Origin: Phoronis australis
Taxonomy: Eukaryota; Phoronida; Phoronidae
Assembly: GCA_002633005.1 (NCBI GenBank)
Contig: NMRA01000019.1
Location: 1,515,719 to 1,579,718, forward strand
Length of the DNA: 64,000 nt
Reading direction: 5' to 3'
The translations under genes were made by a program, and so were the position numbers. Positions 49,449 to 61,083 of this stretch are shown here, piece by piece. The notes under the pieces are model-generated. The model was not told where the DNA came from. It worked only from the letters and a program-made list of their open reading frames with translations, and made no database searches. Position 1 is the stretch's first letter; each line of letters begins with the position of its first letter.

Positions 49449-52400
49449 GTTCAGTAGTTAAATTGATTTTTGCACAAATTAGTTTCAAAAAAAATATTTC
49501 CCTACCCTCACAAAAATGTTGTCAAATATAGTCAGTATCTTAACTGTTTGAGATAGTTTTATTATAGTCTCAAGAATGGCTCAAGGGATTTTAGTTAATC
49601 TTATAATGTTTTTGATACAAAGGTATCGACACTAGATTTGGTTTTCAAGAAAAAAAATGTTTATCTGTTAAAACAACTTGAAGAGTTTCGCTGCAACTTC
49701 CTAGTAGGGAAAGACACAACAACCACTGGATAGAAGGACATGCTCTTCTATAACCTTAATTTGGGAACAGTCACGTGATAAGGTGATGTAAATGCACATA
49801 TTTCACCAAAGTTGTGCCATTGATATTTGTATGCTTTCACAGATTTGTTTGAGGAACAGTTCTTGCTAAACCGTGAATTCCTTTTTCTGTCAAAAACATG
49901 CCACGTGATCATTGGTGAATGGTATGGAAAAATGTTTGATTTCAATAGCTATGACCATTTCATGTTTGAAACATTAAAATCTGGTATTTTTCTAATCTCG
50001 GCGGAAGGAATAAAATTATCATTTTCATGCGCTCACAATGTGCATAATGTGACATTATGCATGTGGTCACATACTGTCAACCCTTTTGTCCGGATGTCTG
50101 TGTATCCACTCGATATCTCAAAACCCCCTTGTTGTATTTTGATGAAATCTAGCGCAGGGGTGTTGGGCATTGCAAGATTTGTTCACGTCACTTTTCAATC
50201 TGTCCAACTTCTGGGTCAGGGGCCCTGGCATTGTCTGTGTTTTTGGGGGAATAGCGTTTCTGGATGATATCTAGACAAGGGATTGATGGATTTCCATCGA
50301 ACTTGACACAAAGGTGTGTTATATCAATGCGCTGGTATGAATAAATTCTGGGACAGATTCGACCATTGTAGCTTCTCTTAGTGGCAATTTTGTTCTTGGC
50401 TAGGTGCTTTTCAATAGTTGTTTTTGAGTAAAGAGCATTTCCGGATGATATTTAGAGAAGCGATGGGTGTACTACTATGAAACTTGACTCAGAAAAATGT
50501 TAGGAATATGCGGCATCACCTTTTCAGATTCGACTACTGCAGTGCCTCCTATTGGCTATTTTGTATGAGAGCGTTTCCGAGTGGTATCTACTGAAGGGAT
50601 TGACGGATTTCAATGAAATGTGGCACAAAGATGTGTGATATCAATGTGCCGGCACCAATAAATTTTGACCATGGGAGCACCTCCCAACATTTCAGGGCTT
50701 GCATTTGAATTTCTCATAGCTTTCTATTTTTTTCCTCAACAGATCTATTTTCGGAGGTCACTTGACCCTAAAAAATTACCCTGATCTTTTTGTGTCTTGC
50801 TAATTATTGTCATAAATAAGCTAATAATAAGTATTTTGCTATATTATCAACTACGTGCAATCACACGAAGCCTAAACGTTCTAAAAATATTGTTTGACCA
50901 GTAGTGCAATGTCGACCTCTTGGGGTCAAAGGCCATCTCCTGGATATCATGGTGCCGTACATCTTTCACTAAAAAGTGCTAAAAATTTCGTCACATCAAA
51001 GTTTTCAATAAATATTAAAGTAACTTCAGATGGTCTTTTAATTTGTTTCTCAATACTATTGACCAATGTTTTAGATCCTAGGGATTATTCGTTAAGTCAG
51101 TAATCACGTGACATACAAACTGAAAATCTATATGTCCTTCACGTATGTCTGTCACACACATGAAATTACAAGTTTTCAGCGGATTGTTCGAACCTCCCCT
51201 CGACATCAACATCCCACGACCCCCTCAAACCCAAACCCTCACTACCCACGACCCCCTCAACCCACAACCTTATTGACCCACTCTACACAAGCTCGACTCG
51301 ATCTGATCATGGAACAAGTGCTGACTTGCAGGACCAACGAGTTGGGCCATAAGCTCAACTGGCTTTTCTCCATTTTTTGCAATAAAGCGAGTCGATTCCA
51401 CAAGTTTGAAAGCCAAAAACAAAACAAAACAAAAACAGAGCGACCAAATCAAATAAAAATCTACCAACATTAAAAATGCTGTTACTGGCAGTGTAATCGT
51501 CTCGTTTGCTCTTCAATGAATTGCAGTGTATTCGTCTTGTCTGCTCTTCAGTGAATGGCAGATTCAAGTTTTTTTGGTTGAAAGGGCGAGGAACTGACAA
51601 ATATTTAGTTTCTTCAGTAAATACAATTTGAAAAAACAAACTGTTAACTAACAAGTATCCCAACGTTACATGGACTATATTGTAAACAAATATACAACAG
51701 AAAGCAAATAATAAAAATGTGAAATTATATCTGTATTCACGGTTAAAGTACTCTCTCCCTAAGTTTAATAGAACTGGGCCATTGTTAGCTGGTTGTGGTA
51801 ATGATAGTATGCTCACAATTTGCTAGGTCATGTTATTATAATAAGTAATGTTCTTTTTTATCCACCAGTCTTCAGCCAGAGCAGATTCACGCGTAGAAAA
51901 GTCTCGTGGGAAAGTCATTCAGCGACAAAATATGATTGTGAAATGTGTAAAAAGGGGCGAGGGGTTTTTAGAACAATCCGTTTTCAGCCTGTAAGAATAA
52001 CCTTTGGTCTTATTTTTACTTTCCAAACTTGCAGAAGATGGAGTTTATCTCCCACCCTAGAACCTAAAAAGATTAAATTACAAAGACAGTCATAAAACCA
52101 TGTTGTAGCTCCTGGTTTAAACTAGATGCACTGTACTTTTCATTTTTTAAAGTTTTATTTGCTTTCTGGTTTCTTCTACTTGTTCTCAGGAGAGTTCAAC
52201 TTGCTAAAATTCGACAGTTGGACCACATCATAGAATATAATTAAACAAAATGTTAATATAATAAACATAATGTTTTTGTGTTAGTGCCCTATGTTTGTAA
52301 AAAAATTCCGAAAACTCAAAAAAATACCATCATGGATCATGAAATTCATAATTGAATCTGTCTGAACCATAATGTGAGTGACCTTAATTTAATGCCGTTT

Positions 52401-53882
52401 TTGAAATTGAAAAGAGGACAGTATGTAAAAGCTAAGTGAAAAACTAAATCAAACTGACCACTAAGGACCAACACTTTATAATTTTAGTAGCTCCACATAT
52501 TAATCGGTAAAAATCCTAATTTTTTGTAATTCAATGTCTGCCTTAACACACCAACACAGCGCCGCCTTTTTCGATCAAAATTCGAATGCTACAAGACGAT
52601 GATGTCAGCTAAACCATGCGCAACTACTTGTTTGCGCATAGTTTGTTATAAGAAGATACTTAAAACCGCACCTTTATTGTGAACATGAGCAGGCATCAAA
52701 AGTATCGGCGACATGTGCAAGACAAGTGTGTATAAGCTTAGGCAAGTCCTGTTATAAAAGATGAATAATTAAAATGCATTTTTATTACAATGATGTTTAG
52801 TAATGTTTAAAAGAGTTCCCCTCATGACCCTGTGTCTCAAAAGGAATTTTATTAATTCTTCTTAGGAGATTTAATAAGCCCACAGAAAACTGCCCTTTTC
52901 AGACATAAAACGGTGTGTTTGTGGAGGCTGTATCAACAGCAACTTGACACTTTTGACAGAGTACGTGTCTGTGTTCAAATTTCTTAAAAACGTGAAAGTT
53001 GCTCAGAAATGGCGTCGGTTCGTGCACAGTACGAGAGTATGGAATGTCAGTGTGGAAGATGCGATTCTGATCGGCTGTGTTCCGCCTTTACAACTGATTG
53101 TCAAGTGACCAAATGTGATGCTTGGAAGAATGCAATGAGAGCAAACCTTCAGTAAATGCATAATTTCCCTCAAATGTCGGAGACTGTGACAAAAATTGTT
53201 AAACCTTTTTTGTTTATGTTTTGTTACTGCATACTTTCTCATGTTTGTAACAGTCAAGAGCGAGTTACTAAACTGAATCCATGCATTATTAGTCTGTCCA
53301 AGAACAGCAAAATCCAAAATCATCAACACGTACATGTGGAATGGAATTGTCAACTGAGGTAATGCATGTAATCTGAATTGGTTGTCAAAGCTAGGCTACA
53401 CGGTTTCGAACTTAAGTACTGACTGCAGTTGTGATTTATCTGATGACTCCCAGTGAACTGTTGTTAATTTGGTTGGAGTCAACAAGATCCTTGGGTGGAT
53501 AAGTATTAGTGATGTGTACTGTTCATAAACCTGTCATCTAAAAAATAGAAGAATCCATCACTGACCTGAGGCATCCAAATGCTGAGAATGTTTATTATTT
53601 TTCACTAAGTATTACAAATGGTGCATAGCCCACCCTCATTTGCATCTGGTTCGTCTGTCAATTTTTCTCACTCGTGTAATCAATAATGTGAAAAGTTCAT
53701 ATTTTTTAGACTGGTTTCAGTGCGACAGTATACCAGTTTGAGTCGTTTAGTGTATTTGAGTTAAAATTTACTTGTACCTGGAAACGAGGCATGCTAAATG
53801 TGGAATTTCCTGAATTGGTTTAGTGAAATTTGAAAAAACTTGTGCCATGGTTTATTTATTTCTCACCTTTTCTCTTGTCCAG
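49449..53882 (+). other. HAUS1 intron 2 contents
   Basis: No exon. It holds diverged repeat modules at 50254-50710, and two small tandem duplications: 32-bp period at 51213-51270 (CCCACGACCCCCTCAA) and 35-bp period at 51488-51555 (GCAGTGTA at 51488 and 51523). It also holds a 146-codon intronic frame (49827-50267) and a 153-codon minus frame (51355-51816) that I regard as chance. Confidence 0.55.
50254..50710 (+). repeat. Diverged intronic repeat modules
   Basis: Three related starts, GCGTTTCTGGATGATATCTA (50254), GCATTTCCGGATGATATTTA (50438) and GCGTTTCCGAGTGGTATCTA (50570), are each followed by an AGGGATTGATGGATTT-like block and a GACACAAAGGTGTG-like block. Similar ATGAAATTTGGCA modules occur at 55.2 and 57.3 kb. 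Confidence 0.6.
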
Positions 53883-54015
53883 CTTTCAGATTGCGAGGTA
53901 TTCTTAACCAACTGGGATTGCTTCCCTCTAGTCTGTCTCAGTCTGGTGCTGTCAGCTTGCGAACACTGTCAAACTTAGCTCTTCAACTTGACATCAGAAA
54001 CACCTCGGAAACAAG
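53883..54015 (+). CDS. HAUS1: HAUS1 exon 3
   Basis: Acceptor TTTTCTCTTGTCCAG ends at 53882; donor ACAAG then GTAGGA follows 54015. The first two bases complete the alanine split with exon 2. It then encodes FRLRGILNQLGLLPSSLSQS and continues through GAVSLRTLSNLALQLDIRNT. This matches the family's second helical block, which has a similar leucine-rich segment, then an L-x-x-x-x-T-S motif (here LDIRNTSE). It ends after two bases (AG) of a codon, which exon 4 completes as serine. Confidence 0.88.
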
Positions 54016-54972
54016 GTAGGACGTGATCACTTATATAAAAATGCTATATCACATGTACTCGTGCTGTATCACGTGTACTCGTGCTGTATCACGTGTACTC
54101 GTGTGATATCACCTTAGCTCGTGCTATAACGCTTGTCCTCGTGCTATATTGCGTGTGCTCGTGCTATATCGCGTGTGCTCGTGCTGTATCGCTTGTCCTT
54201 GTGCTATATCGCGTGTGGTCCTGCTATATCGCGTGTGCTCGTGCTATATCGCTTGTTCTTGTAGTATGTCGCGTGTGCTTGTGCTATATCGCTTATGCTC
54301 GTTCTATATGGCGTGTGCTCGTGCTATATTGTGTGTGCTCGTGCTATATTGTGTGTGCTCGTGCGATATTGTGTGGGCTCGAGCTATATTAAGTTTGCTC
54401 ATGCAATATCTCGTGTGCTCGTGTGATATCTTGTGTGCTTGTGCTATACCGTGTGTGCTCATGCTATATCGCGTTTGCTCATGCGATATCGTGTGAGCTT
54501 GTGCGATATCGTGTGAGCTTGTGCGATATCGTGTGTGCTCGTGCGATATTTCGTGTGCTCGTGCGATATATCATGTGCTCGTACCATATCTTGTGTGCCT
54601 GTGCCATATCGCGAGTGCTCGTGCTATGTTACGTATGTTTGTGCTATATCGCATGTACAAATTCTATATCACTTACTATTATGCTATATATCGTGCTCTC
54701 ATGCTTTATCTTGTGCATTCGCGCTATATTGCATGATCTAACACTGACATGATATGCATTTAGACCTGCTCATTAGAAAAGCAAAAGGATTCTATTTCTT
54801 GTCATGTTCATTCTTTAGTTTTAAAATAACATTTCTGCTATTCCGTTTGAGTGTAAGTTAATTTTACTGCACTATTCACAAGGGTTTCATTTGAACCCAA
54901 TCCGTCATTTCTGAGATCTGATTAAATTTGCAGCATAAGTTACCTGCCTCTTTATGTTTTAACACATTGCAG
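54016..54972 (+). other. HAUS1 intron 3
   Basis: Most of this 957-bp intron is a 20-bp minisatellite (about 54040-54735). Its length is probably variable between individuals. The last 240 bp lead to a normal acceptor (AACACATTGCAG). Confidence 0.7.
54040..54735. repeat. 20-bp minisatellite, about 35 copies
   Basis: The unit is close to GTGCTATATCGCGTGTGCTC, repeated with point changes and almost no indels for about 700 bp. The first copies carry CACGTG in TATCACGTGTACTC. The period of 20 is not a multiple of three, and all three frames stay open for over 60 codons only because the unit lacks stop codons. Confidence 0.95.
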
Positions 54973-55107
54973 TTATCTCCTGGGGATGCGCAAGCTTAGT
55001 AAAAGTGTGATGGACGTGGTGGGTCGACGACGAGCTGAACAGAGAGCCTACACACTCCTGCTGAGTAGAACTAAGTGTGCTATCAACAAAATGAACAGCC
55101 TGCGCAA
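54973..55107 (+). CDS. HAUS1: HAUS1 exon 4
   Basis: Acceptor TTGCAG ends at 54972; donor CAA then GTATGA follows 55107. The junction with exon 3 gives AGT (Ser). It encodes SYLLGMRKLSKSVMDVVGRR, then AEQRAYTLLLSRTKCAINKM and NSLR. This aligns with the central coiled coil of HAUS1 with no length gap. It ends with two bases (AA) that the first base of exon 5 turns into lysine. Confidence 0.87.
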
Positions 55108-55189
55108 GTATGAAAAACGTGTTTACTCTAAAGTACATGGTTGAACAAGTTCAATAGAGTCGATGAGTCTCTCTTGCTGCGCCTCCTTG

Positions 55190-55640
55190 TGGCACATTTC
55201 TTTTTTTCATTTTCCTGCGTTTCTTTAAAGTTTCTTGACAGATTTTTATGAAATTTGGTAAATAGGTTGCTATTAAAGAAATAATGACATGTTTGGATGT
55301 ATTCAATGTATTTTCCACTATCTAGAGGCCATTTCTATATTTTTGGTATCCCTCCTTTGTCAACCAAACCACTTTAAGGGTGATTATGAAAATTGGCGTG
55401 TGTGTTTTTAGTTTGAAGAGGACGACTGGTGATGATTTTCAGATGACTCCTGACTACTGTGGCACTTCCTAGTAGCAGGTTTTTGCCTCTATGGCTGCAT
55501 CTCTTAAACCCTCTACAAGATCTTTATTAAATTTTGCACGTGTATTTATATGAAATTGACAACATCATTTGTAGGCAACAGTTTACGGATCTGGCATTTC
55601 CTGCGTCACCCGGTGACCAGGTTAAAATTTTTTTGAGTAA
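55190..55640 (+). repeat. Diverged repeat module, copy A
   Basis: Contains TTTTTATGAAATTTGGTAAA, then ATTTTCAGATGACTCCTGAC, then CTCTTAAACCCTCTACAAGA in an order repeated at 57.24-57.84 kb (copy B). Identity is moderate, about 60-70 percent by eye. Confidence 0.5.
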
Positions 55641-55778
55641 GTTATGGATGGACACCAAATTGCTTTAAGGATCACTTATAAAATTGGGATATGTGTTCCT
55701 GATGATAAGTTCTAGGCTGCCATTGATTTTTGGACATATTCCACTCTGGGCCTCCAAGTGTTTTTTTTGCGTCCACGA

Positions 55779-57067
55779 CTTAGTAGTAGACTTAGTAGTA
55801 GTATCATTAGTAGTAGTGACAAGTACATTTATATCAAACAGTTATATAGGTATAACACAAGTCAGATGTATGCCTACCATGAATGCGACGGTTTCTAAGT
55901 TCAAAAACAGACTTGATATATTTGGCAAATTGCCTAGGGAAATACTGAATAACAGATTTAACGTATCTAATCTACTGAAATGAAAAATTATTAAACTGAA
56001 TAGACCTCCGTGAGTTATAAAGAGAACAATCAAACATAAAATGTACCTCATCCTCCACAGAACCAGAATCACAACACAAGCAAAAAAAGTCTTTCAGTTA
56101 CAGGAGTGTTTATATAACAACCAGATTCCAAGTGCAATGGGAGATTTAGTGCTCTAAGCTGAGCCAGAAGAGATCACTCGGAACGAAATAAATTAATCTT
56201 TACTTATGGCTCAGTTAAAAACTCATGCTTAAATAAAATGTAGGTTCTTAGCTTTGGTTTTGTTACAACAGATTCAGCCCAAGCATGTTCCGCGCATTCA
56301 AATGGTTTGTTTCTAGGGTCTACTATGTTACAAGTAGTCAAATTTTGAAAACAGGATTGCATGCCAATTATGTTAAACAAATTTTTGATTCCGTCTACCC
56401 AACCCTTTCTACCAACATAGTAGTCCCATAGAAATACCTTCTTCAGTATCCTATCACCACCTGTGGTAACTAGTTTGTTCCAAAGATGCAGCATATTCAA
56501 TTTAAATCTATTTCCGGTGGAGTCCCACCCCATATCGCCACAAACAGCATGAGTGGCTGTAAATCGGTTGACCCCTAAATAAAAACGCATACACGTAGCT
56601 CTGTTTTGAATATTTCCATCATTACCAAAATTTTTGGAACCCCAAACAGATGACCTTTAATCCAAAATTGGTGCCACACATGAATTAAATAATGTTTTAA
56701 ACATTTCAAATCCTAGATTCTTGTCACGGAATGTTGAGCATATCTTCCCTAACGCTCTACCAGAATCTTCAGATAACGCATTCGAATTTTCTTTGAAGTC
56801 AAGGTGTTGATCCAGAATACAGCCTAAATATTTGTATGAGGGTACCTCCTTTACTCTTTGTTTGATCTCTGTGAAATGTAGCAGATGTGTTTGTATGGAA
56901 ATGGCAACAGCAGGGATATCCCTGGACTGCGCCTTTGCGCCTGTAGCGCATAAAAAAAAGGCGCAAGTACATTGCAGCAGTGTCTCCCTCGGGCACATGT
57001 TTTGAAACACAATAGTCTTCCAAATATGTAAGATTTTAGTCAACTTACAGCCAGTCGGGTAAAACAT
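55779..57067 (-). pseudogene. 5'-truncated non-LTR retrotransposon (LINE), RT C-terminal part
   Basis: Minus-strand reading, 5' to 3'. SYKYLGCILDQHLDFKE, then GRALGKICSTFRDKNLGFEM and NSCVAPILD, are typical of the thumb region of LINE reverse transcriptase. An in-frame TAA at 56657-56659 follows, where Tyr is usual in D-Y-G. The same frame resumes with SSVWGSKNFG, YLGVNRF, GDMGW and KPKLRTYILFKHEFLTEP. Further stops and a shift lead into LCCDSGSVEDEVHF, the CCHC-like C-terminal block of such ORF2 proteins. The 3' end is an ACT/AAG triplet tail (55779-55820), like the microsatellite tails of CR1/L2-type elements. The catalytic RT core and endonuclease are absent. It lies antisense in a HAUS1 intron. 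Confidence 0.82.
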
Positions 57068-57239
57068 GAATCTGTTCTTATTTCAATTGCCCTTCGGGCT
57101 TCTGTTTTATACCACTTTCATTGCACTAAGTCTGCTAGGCACAATTTTTTGAAAAAAATCACACTTTTTGTCGTAAGGTGTGCCCAAAGGGCACAGGTTC
57201 AGGAATATCCCTGCAACAGATAACGACAAGTTTCAGACC

Positions 57240-57840
57240 GTGCATTTATGTGCTCTTTTGTGCTATTTTTTTTTTTTCGTTTTCTACTGTAACTTCAGAC
57301 TTCCTTGATGCTTTTTCATGAAATTTGGCAAACAAGTTTCTATGAAGGCAACAGCACTTTTTATATTTTGTGATGGATTCGAGATATTCTGCAACAACCT
57401 GTGGCCATTTTAATCATTTTGTGTCTCTTTTTTGTGTGCTGCTGTATCTGCCAAGCTGCGCAGAAGATCACTATGGAAATTGGCAGATTTGTTTCCACTG
57501 ACAAGAACCTGTCTGACATGAATTTTCAGATGGGCCCAAGTACTGTGGTGGCATTTTTTTGGCTTTCAGGGCAGTGCCGCTGTATCTCCTAAACCCCTTG
57601 CAAGATGTTTTTGAAACTTTGCAAATGCATACCTGTTAACTTGACAACGTATGGACGAATTTGACTACCACTGTGATTTTTTATTGCAATTTGTTTTTTT
57701 CTAGCGTTTGCCCTTGTATCAGTCCTTGGAGATTTTAGATATATTTTCATGAATTTTGGCAAATAACTTTTCGAGACAGCACCTTTCCATTGTCAAATTC
57801 ATTTAATGTATTCTGTGCCATCTAATAGTCATCTTTTTGA
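57240..57840 (+). repeat. Diverged repeat module, copy B
   Basis: Copy of the 55.2-kb module: TTTTTCATGAAATTTGGCAA, ATTTTCAGATGGGCCCAAGT, CTCCTAAACCCCTTGCAAGA and TTGACAACGTATGG in matching order, then a further ATTTTCATGAATTTTGGCAA unit (57746). It may be a duplication that the LINE now separates from copy A. Confidence 0.5.
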
Positions 57841-58106
57841 TACTAGTAAAAACCCGTTGAAGCACACTGTTTACGGTGTAGTCATGGGCGTATTTGAGCA
57901 CACTGCGTTGCTCTTGTTGCTGTATAGTGTACAAGAAGAATTTATTTGATGTTTTGTGCAAACATATTTACACTAACTGGCGTTACAGGTATCCTGCAGT
58001 GTGTTGTTGGGTCATACTTTTTTGATCAACCTCTTTATTTCCAGTAGAACTGCATGCTGTGCATGCTATACAACTGCTCTATCCAATGCTCTTGATGTAC
58101 ATGTAG

Positions 58107-58230
58107 GGCTTTGCAAGCGTCGGATGAACAGGCCTCCTATCAAAATCCAGAGATTGAACAAAGGGCTAAACAAGCAAGTTTTCTGCAGAGCAAGAGTCGC
58201 GAGTACAGGCACCAAATTCAACACCACCAG
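58107..58230 (+). CDS. HAUS1: HAUS1 exon 5
   Basis: Acceptor TGTACATGTAG ends at 58106 (weak pyrimidine tract); donor CACCAG then GTACTA. The first base completes lysine. It encodes ALQASDEQASYQNPEIEQRA, then KQASFLQSKSREYRHQIHHH and Q. The FL-x-x-KS-x-E-Y/F-R segment is the best-conserved stretch of the C-terminal half of HAUS1. It ends in phase 0. Confidence 0.88.
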
Positions 58231-58258
58231 GTACTACAATATAAGTGCACGGTCAAAT

Positions 58259-58453
58259 GTGATGCATACTGACTCCAGATAGTTTGAAGGTTCATATTGT
58301 ATATGAACTACCTCCACTATCATGTGATGCATACTGACTCCAGATAGTTTGAAGGTTCATATTGTATATGAACTACCTCCACTATCATGTGATGCATACT
58401 GACTCCAGATAGTTTGAAGGTTCATATTGTATATGAACTACCTCCACTATCAT
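58259..58453. repeat. 65-bp tandem repeat, 3 copies
   Basis: GTGATGCATACTGACTCCAG starts at 58259, 58324 and 58389. The copies are virtually identical, so the expansion is recent. The unit contains a small palindrome, GTTCATAT-TGT-ATATGAAC. The array starts 28 bp after the exon 5 donor. Confidence 0.95.
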
Positions 58454-59939
58454 GTGGTGAATCAGTTAATGGTGCATTATACAAGCACCAGGCAGTGCTT
58501 GACACAGGCAAAATATCCACTCAAAAATACGATTGGCGGTATATTCTGCACTCATATTTCCGGATTTGTACTCTTTAAATGTGATCACCAAAAAGACATC
58601 CATAGTGATTCCCTAAGCGTCTTTTCGACTATTTCATCCACAATTCAGAATCTACCAGAATGCTAGTACCCGGGAAACATCTTCATGTTACCGTCTTCTG
58701 CAGCACATATAACTATGAGCGAGTTGTTGAAATTGACACCACGTCTTAGTGTACCAGAGCCTCATACTACACAACATATTTTGTTCTTCAACAAAACTAT
58801 TCTTTTATCGCAGTTTTAAGAGCCAGATCTTGCCCTTGTTCACGTTTCAAGCGGAAATAACCCATGCTCTACTCATGGGGTTTTGGTTGACCTATTTTTT
58901 GCATATCTAGGTCACATAATCAGTGCCAAGGTAGCAAACACGAATCACCCAATAATGAAATTCTGCACAGAATTTTAAGTATTGCGATGCTTTTCATTTC
59001 TTGCTGAATCAGTTAATGTAACCAAGATTTTTGCTCGCGAAATTTGCACTTCATCATGGTCTTGTACCTCAACGCTTCATTCTATCTGAGCATACTATAC
59101 CTTGCAGAAGTTGTTTTACTGGAACTTTTTCTTTCATTCGAGTTGCAAAAGTTTGAACACTGTGAACAAGTGGTTGGAGATTGTGCTTAAATTTATGTTA
59201 TTTTCTTCATCAACTACTTAAACACATTCGTATGACAGGTCAGTCCTAGCATGATGGTGGGTATCTTTTCACTGTATATTAATTTTTCTCTTATTTCAAA
59301 TCGTCTACTTAGGTACTCGACTAGACACATGGCGGATGGAGACCAGTGATTTAATTTTCGGGTGGGCAACTAGCAACTAGCTTTAAAATAACTGGAAATC
59401 CTTTGAGGTTTGCGTCTGTTCAGTTCATTTTCTATGATGATTAGTGGCTGGGTGATCCTGTGGCTTAGTTTGTAGGCCCCCACACATCGTTTTTCAGGTT
59501 CGCTGTAACTTGATGACCATTCATTTGAATGTTTATAATTATGGCAATTATCAAAAGGAGGCGTGACTTCAGAAAACAGTTGGTGGAGAATATGGGACAC
59601 AATCACCGACCGGGTGTAGAGACAGACATATCTGCATGTGCTACGACCAAAAAAAAAACAACTGCGACCAACTCTTCTGCACTCATTAGAATAGTACGAG
59701 TGAATTCAATTTCCTACTCGTATTCCACTGTCCTTTTCTACTTGTATTTTTACCGTCCACTCTCCTATGTCGAGCCCTAACCATGTATACCACCATGTGC
59801 TGGATCATGGATCAGTCAATTTCTCCAAGCAATGGCAATGTTGACTGTGGACATGTTCGTTCAAGCTCAGTTGCCATTTAGTTTCCTGAATGGTGGTGCT
59901 ACTTGTTACAGATCCGTTTGTTTTATCTGTTTATTCTAG
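58454..59939 (+). other. Rest of HAUS1 intron 5
   Basis: No exon or recognisable repeat family. Open frames are at most 83 codons. Confidence 0.5.
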
Positions 59940-59965
59940 GCTCATGTTTCATCTGTTTATTCTAG
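59914..59965 (+). promoter_or_regulatory. 26-bp tandem duplication of the exon 6 splice acceptor
   Basis: ATCTGTTTATTCTAGGCTCA occurs twice, with AG at 59938-59939 and 59964-59965. The downstream AG gives the correct HAUS1 frame. Use of the upstream AG would add 26 nt, shift the frame and run into a TAG within 12 codons. Confidence 0.8.
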
Positions 59966-60031
59966 GCTCAGCTAGAAAAGACTGGTTTGAACCCACAGAT
60001 TCGCCATGAGGCCCTGTGTCATAGATATGAG
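59966..60031 (+). CDS. HAUS1: HAUS1 exon 6 (last visible)
   Basis: Bounded by TTATTCTAG (59957-59965) and the donor GAG then GTCAGT. Encodes AQLEKTGLNPQIRHEALCHR then YE, in phase 0 at both ends. It corresponds to the family's QL-x-x-x-G-M-x-x-x-L-x-H-x-x-L stretch near the C-terminus. The visible exons total 675 nt (225 codons). Vertebrate HAUS1 is about 278 residues, so roughly 50 C-terminal residues should lie beyond 64000. I do not find them between 60032 and 64000. Confidence 0.85.
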
Positions 60032-61083
60032 GTCAGTATATATCTAGCTTCCTTCTGATACCACTTTTCAGTGACTAGGTTCCTACTGATCAATTTTTAA
60101 GACACTGTCATGAATGATTGACTGTATTTTTGAAGTTTTCGCTCCATTGACATTTAAGAGGCAGTCCATATAAAAACCAGTAGATTTTCAAAAATCAGTC
60201 TATACGTCAAAATTTAAAACAACTTCATTTTTTGTACATGGGTAGGTATCCTAACAAAAACCCAAATGCCAAATTTTGCGCACTCAATGACCCCTAATTT
60301 CGCCGCTGGAGCATGATAACACAAATTGGCACAATTGGGCATATTAGCCGTCTCAAAAATCGCATGTTTTCAGCAACAAAAATGAGTAACATACAAAATA
60401 GATCAAAAGCTATATTTTGGTGGCTGAAATAACCAACGTATACTGTGCATAATTCTGTGCCATTTATTAAAATCTAACAGTTTTATGCTAGACAGGGGAG
60501 ATAATCCACAGACCACTTTTTGGGGCTAATTTTAGTGGCCATTTTTGTGACCTTCTTACTGCCATAAAACACCTTGTAGCCTTATGTGACGTTGTGAACA
60601 TACAGTTAAAGAGTTAGTCTTGATGACTGAGCAATAAAAAATCTTGCCTCAACTTTGCACTTTAGTGAAAATTGTCTTGCAAAACTGTCTATTTTCATAG
60701 TTTGGAAATGACGAGCAGAGTTTACAAACCATTTGAACAAACTTTTAGGCAAGAAGTCTGCTTTAAATAGTTATAGAAACCAAGTCTAAAGTCTTTCAAA
60801 TGAAAACAAGATGTTTTCTGGGTTTATTACGCGGCTAGTATCAAAACTGAACCCGATGACCTTTGCCCACTGAGGAAGTCAGTTGAGGTTTAAAGCTTGA
60901 GGATTTATAAAAAATGTACGTGTAATCCTCTCGTATTCTTTCATTTCTTTTACATAATCAGGTTAATTTAAACACTCTGTACAACTTTTGAATGGAAATA
61001 AATGCCTTTAAGATTAAACGAGTAAGAATTGATATTTGTAATGTCTGGTTTTGAGAGAAGCAAGTGCATTTTAAAAAGACAAA

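Larger units (their letters stand above)
55108..58106 (+). other. HAUS1 intron 4 contents
   Basis: Three-kilobase intron. Diverged ATGAAATTTGGCA-type modules occupy 55190-55640 and 57240-57840. Between them lies a minus-strand LINE fragment with its 3' triplet tail (55779-57067). No host exon was seen. Confidence 0.6.

Noticed and set aside
49434-49449. Alternative HAUS1 exon 2 donor at CAGGGTAGAA
   Set aside because: It would leave exon 2 in phase 0 and put exon 3 out of frame; the donor at 49449 restores the family sequence.
49827-50267. 146-codon frame inside HAUS1 intron 2
   Set aside because: Overlaps diverged repeat modules and shows no family motif.
51355-51816. 153-codon minus-strand frame
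   Set aside because: Low-complexity hydrophobic and Phe-rich, no motifs, intronic to HAUS1.
54081-54752. Five overlapping plus-strand frames rich in Cys-Ala-Arg-Ile
   Set aside because: Translations of the 20-bp minisatellite in different phases, inside a HAUS1 intron.
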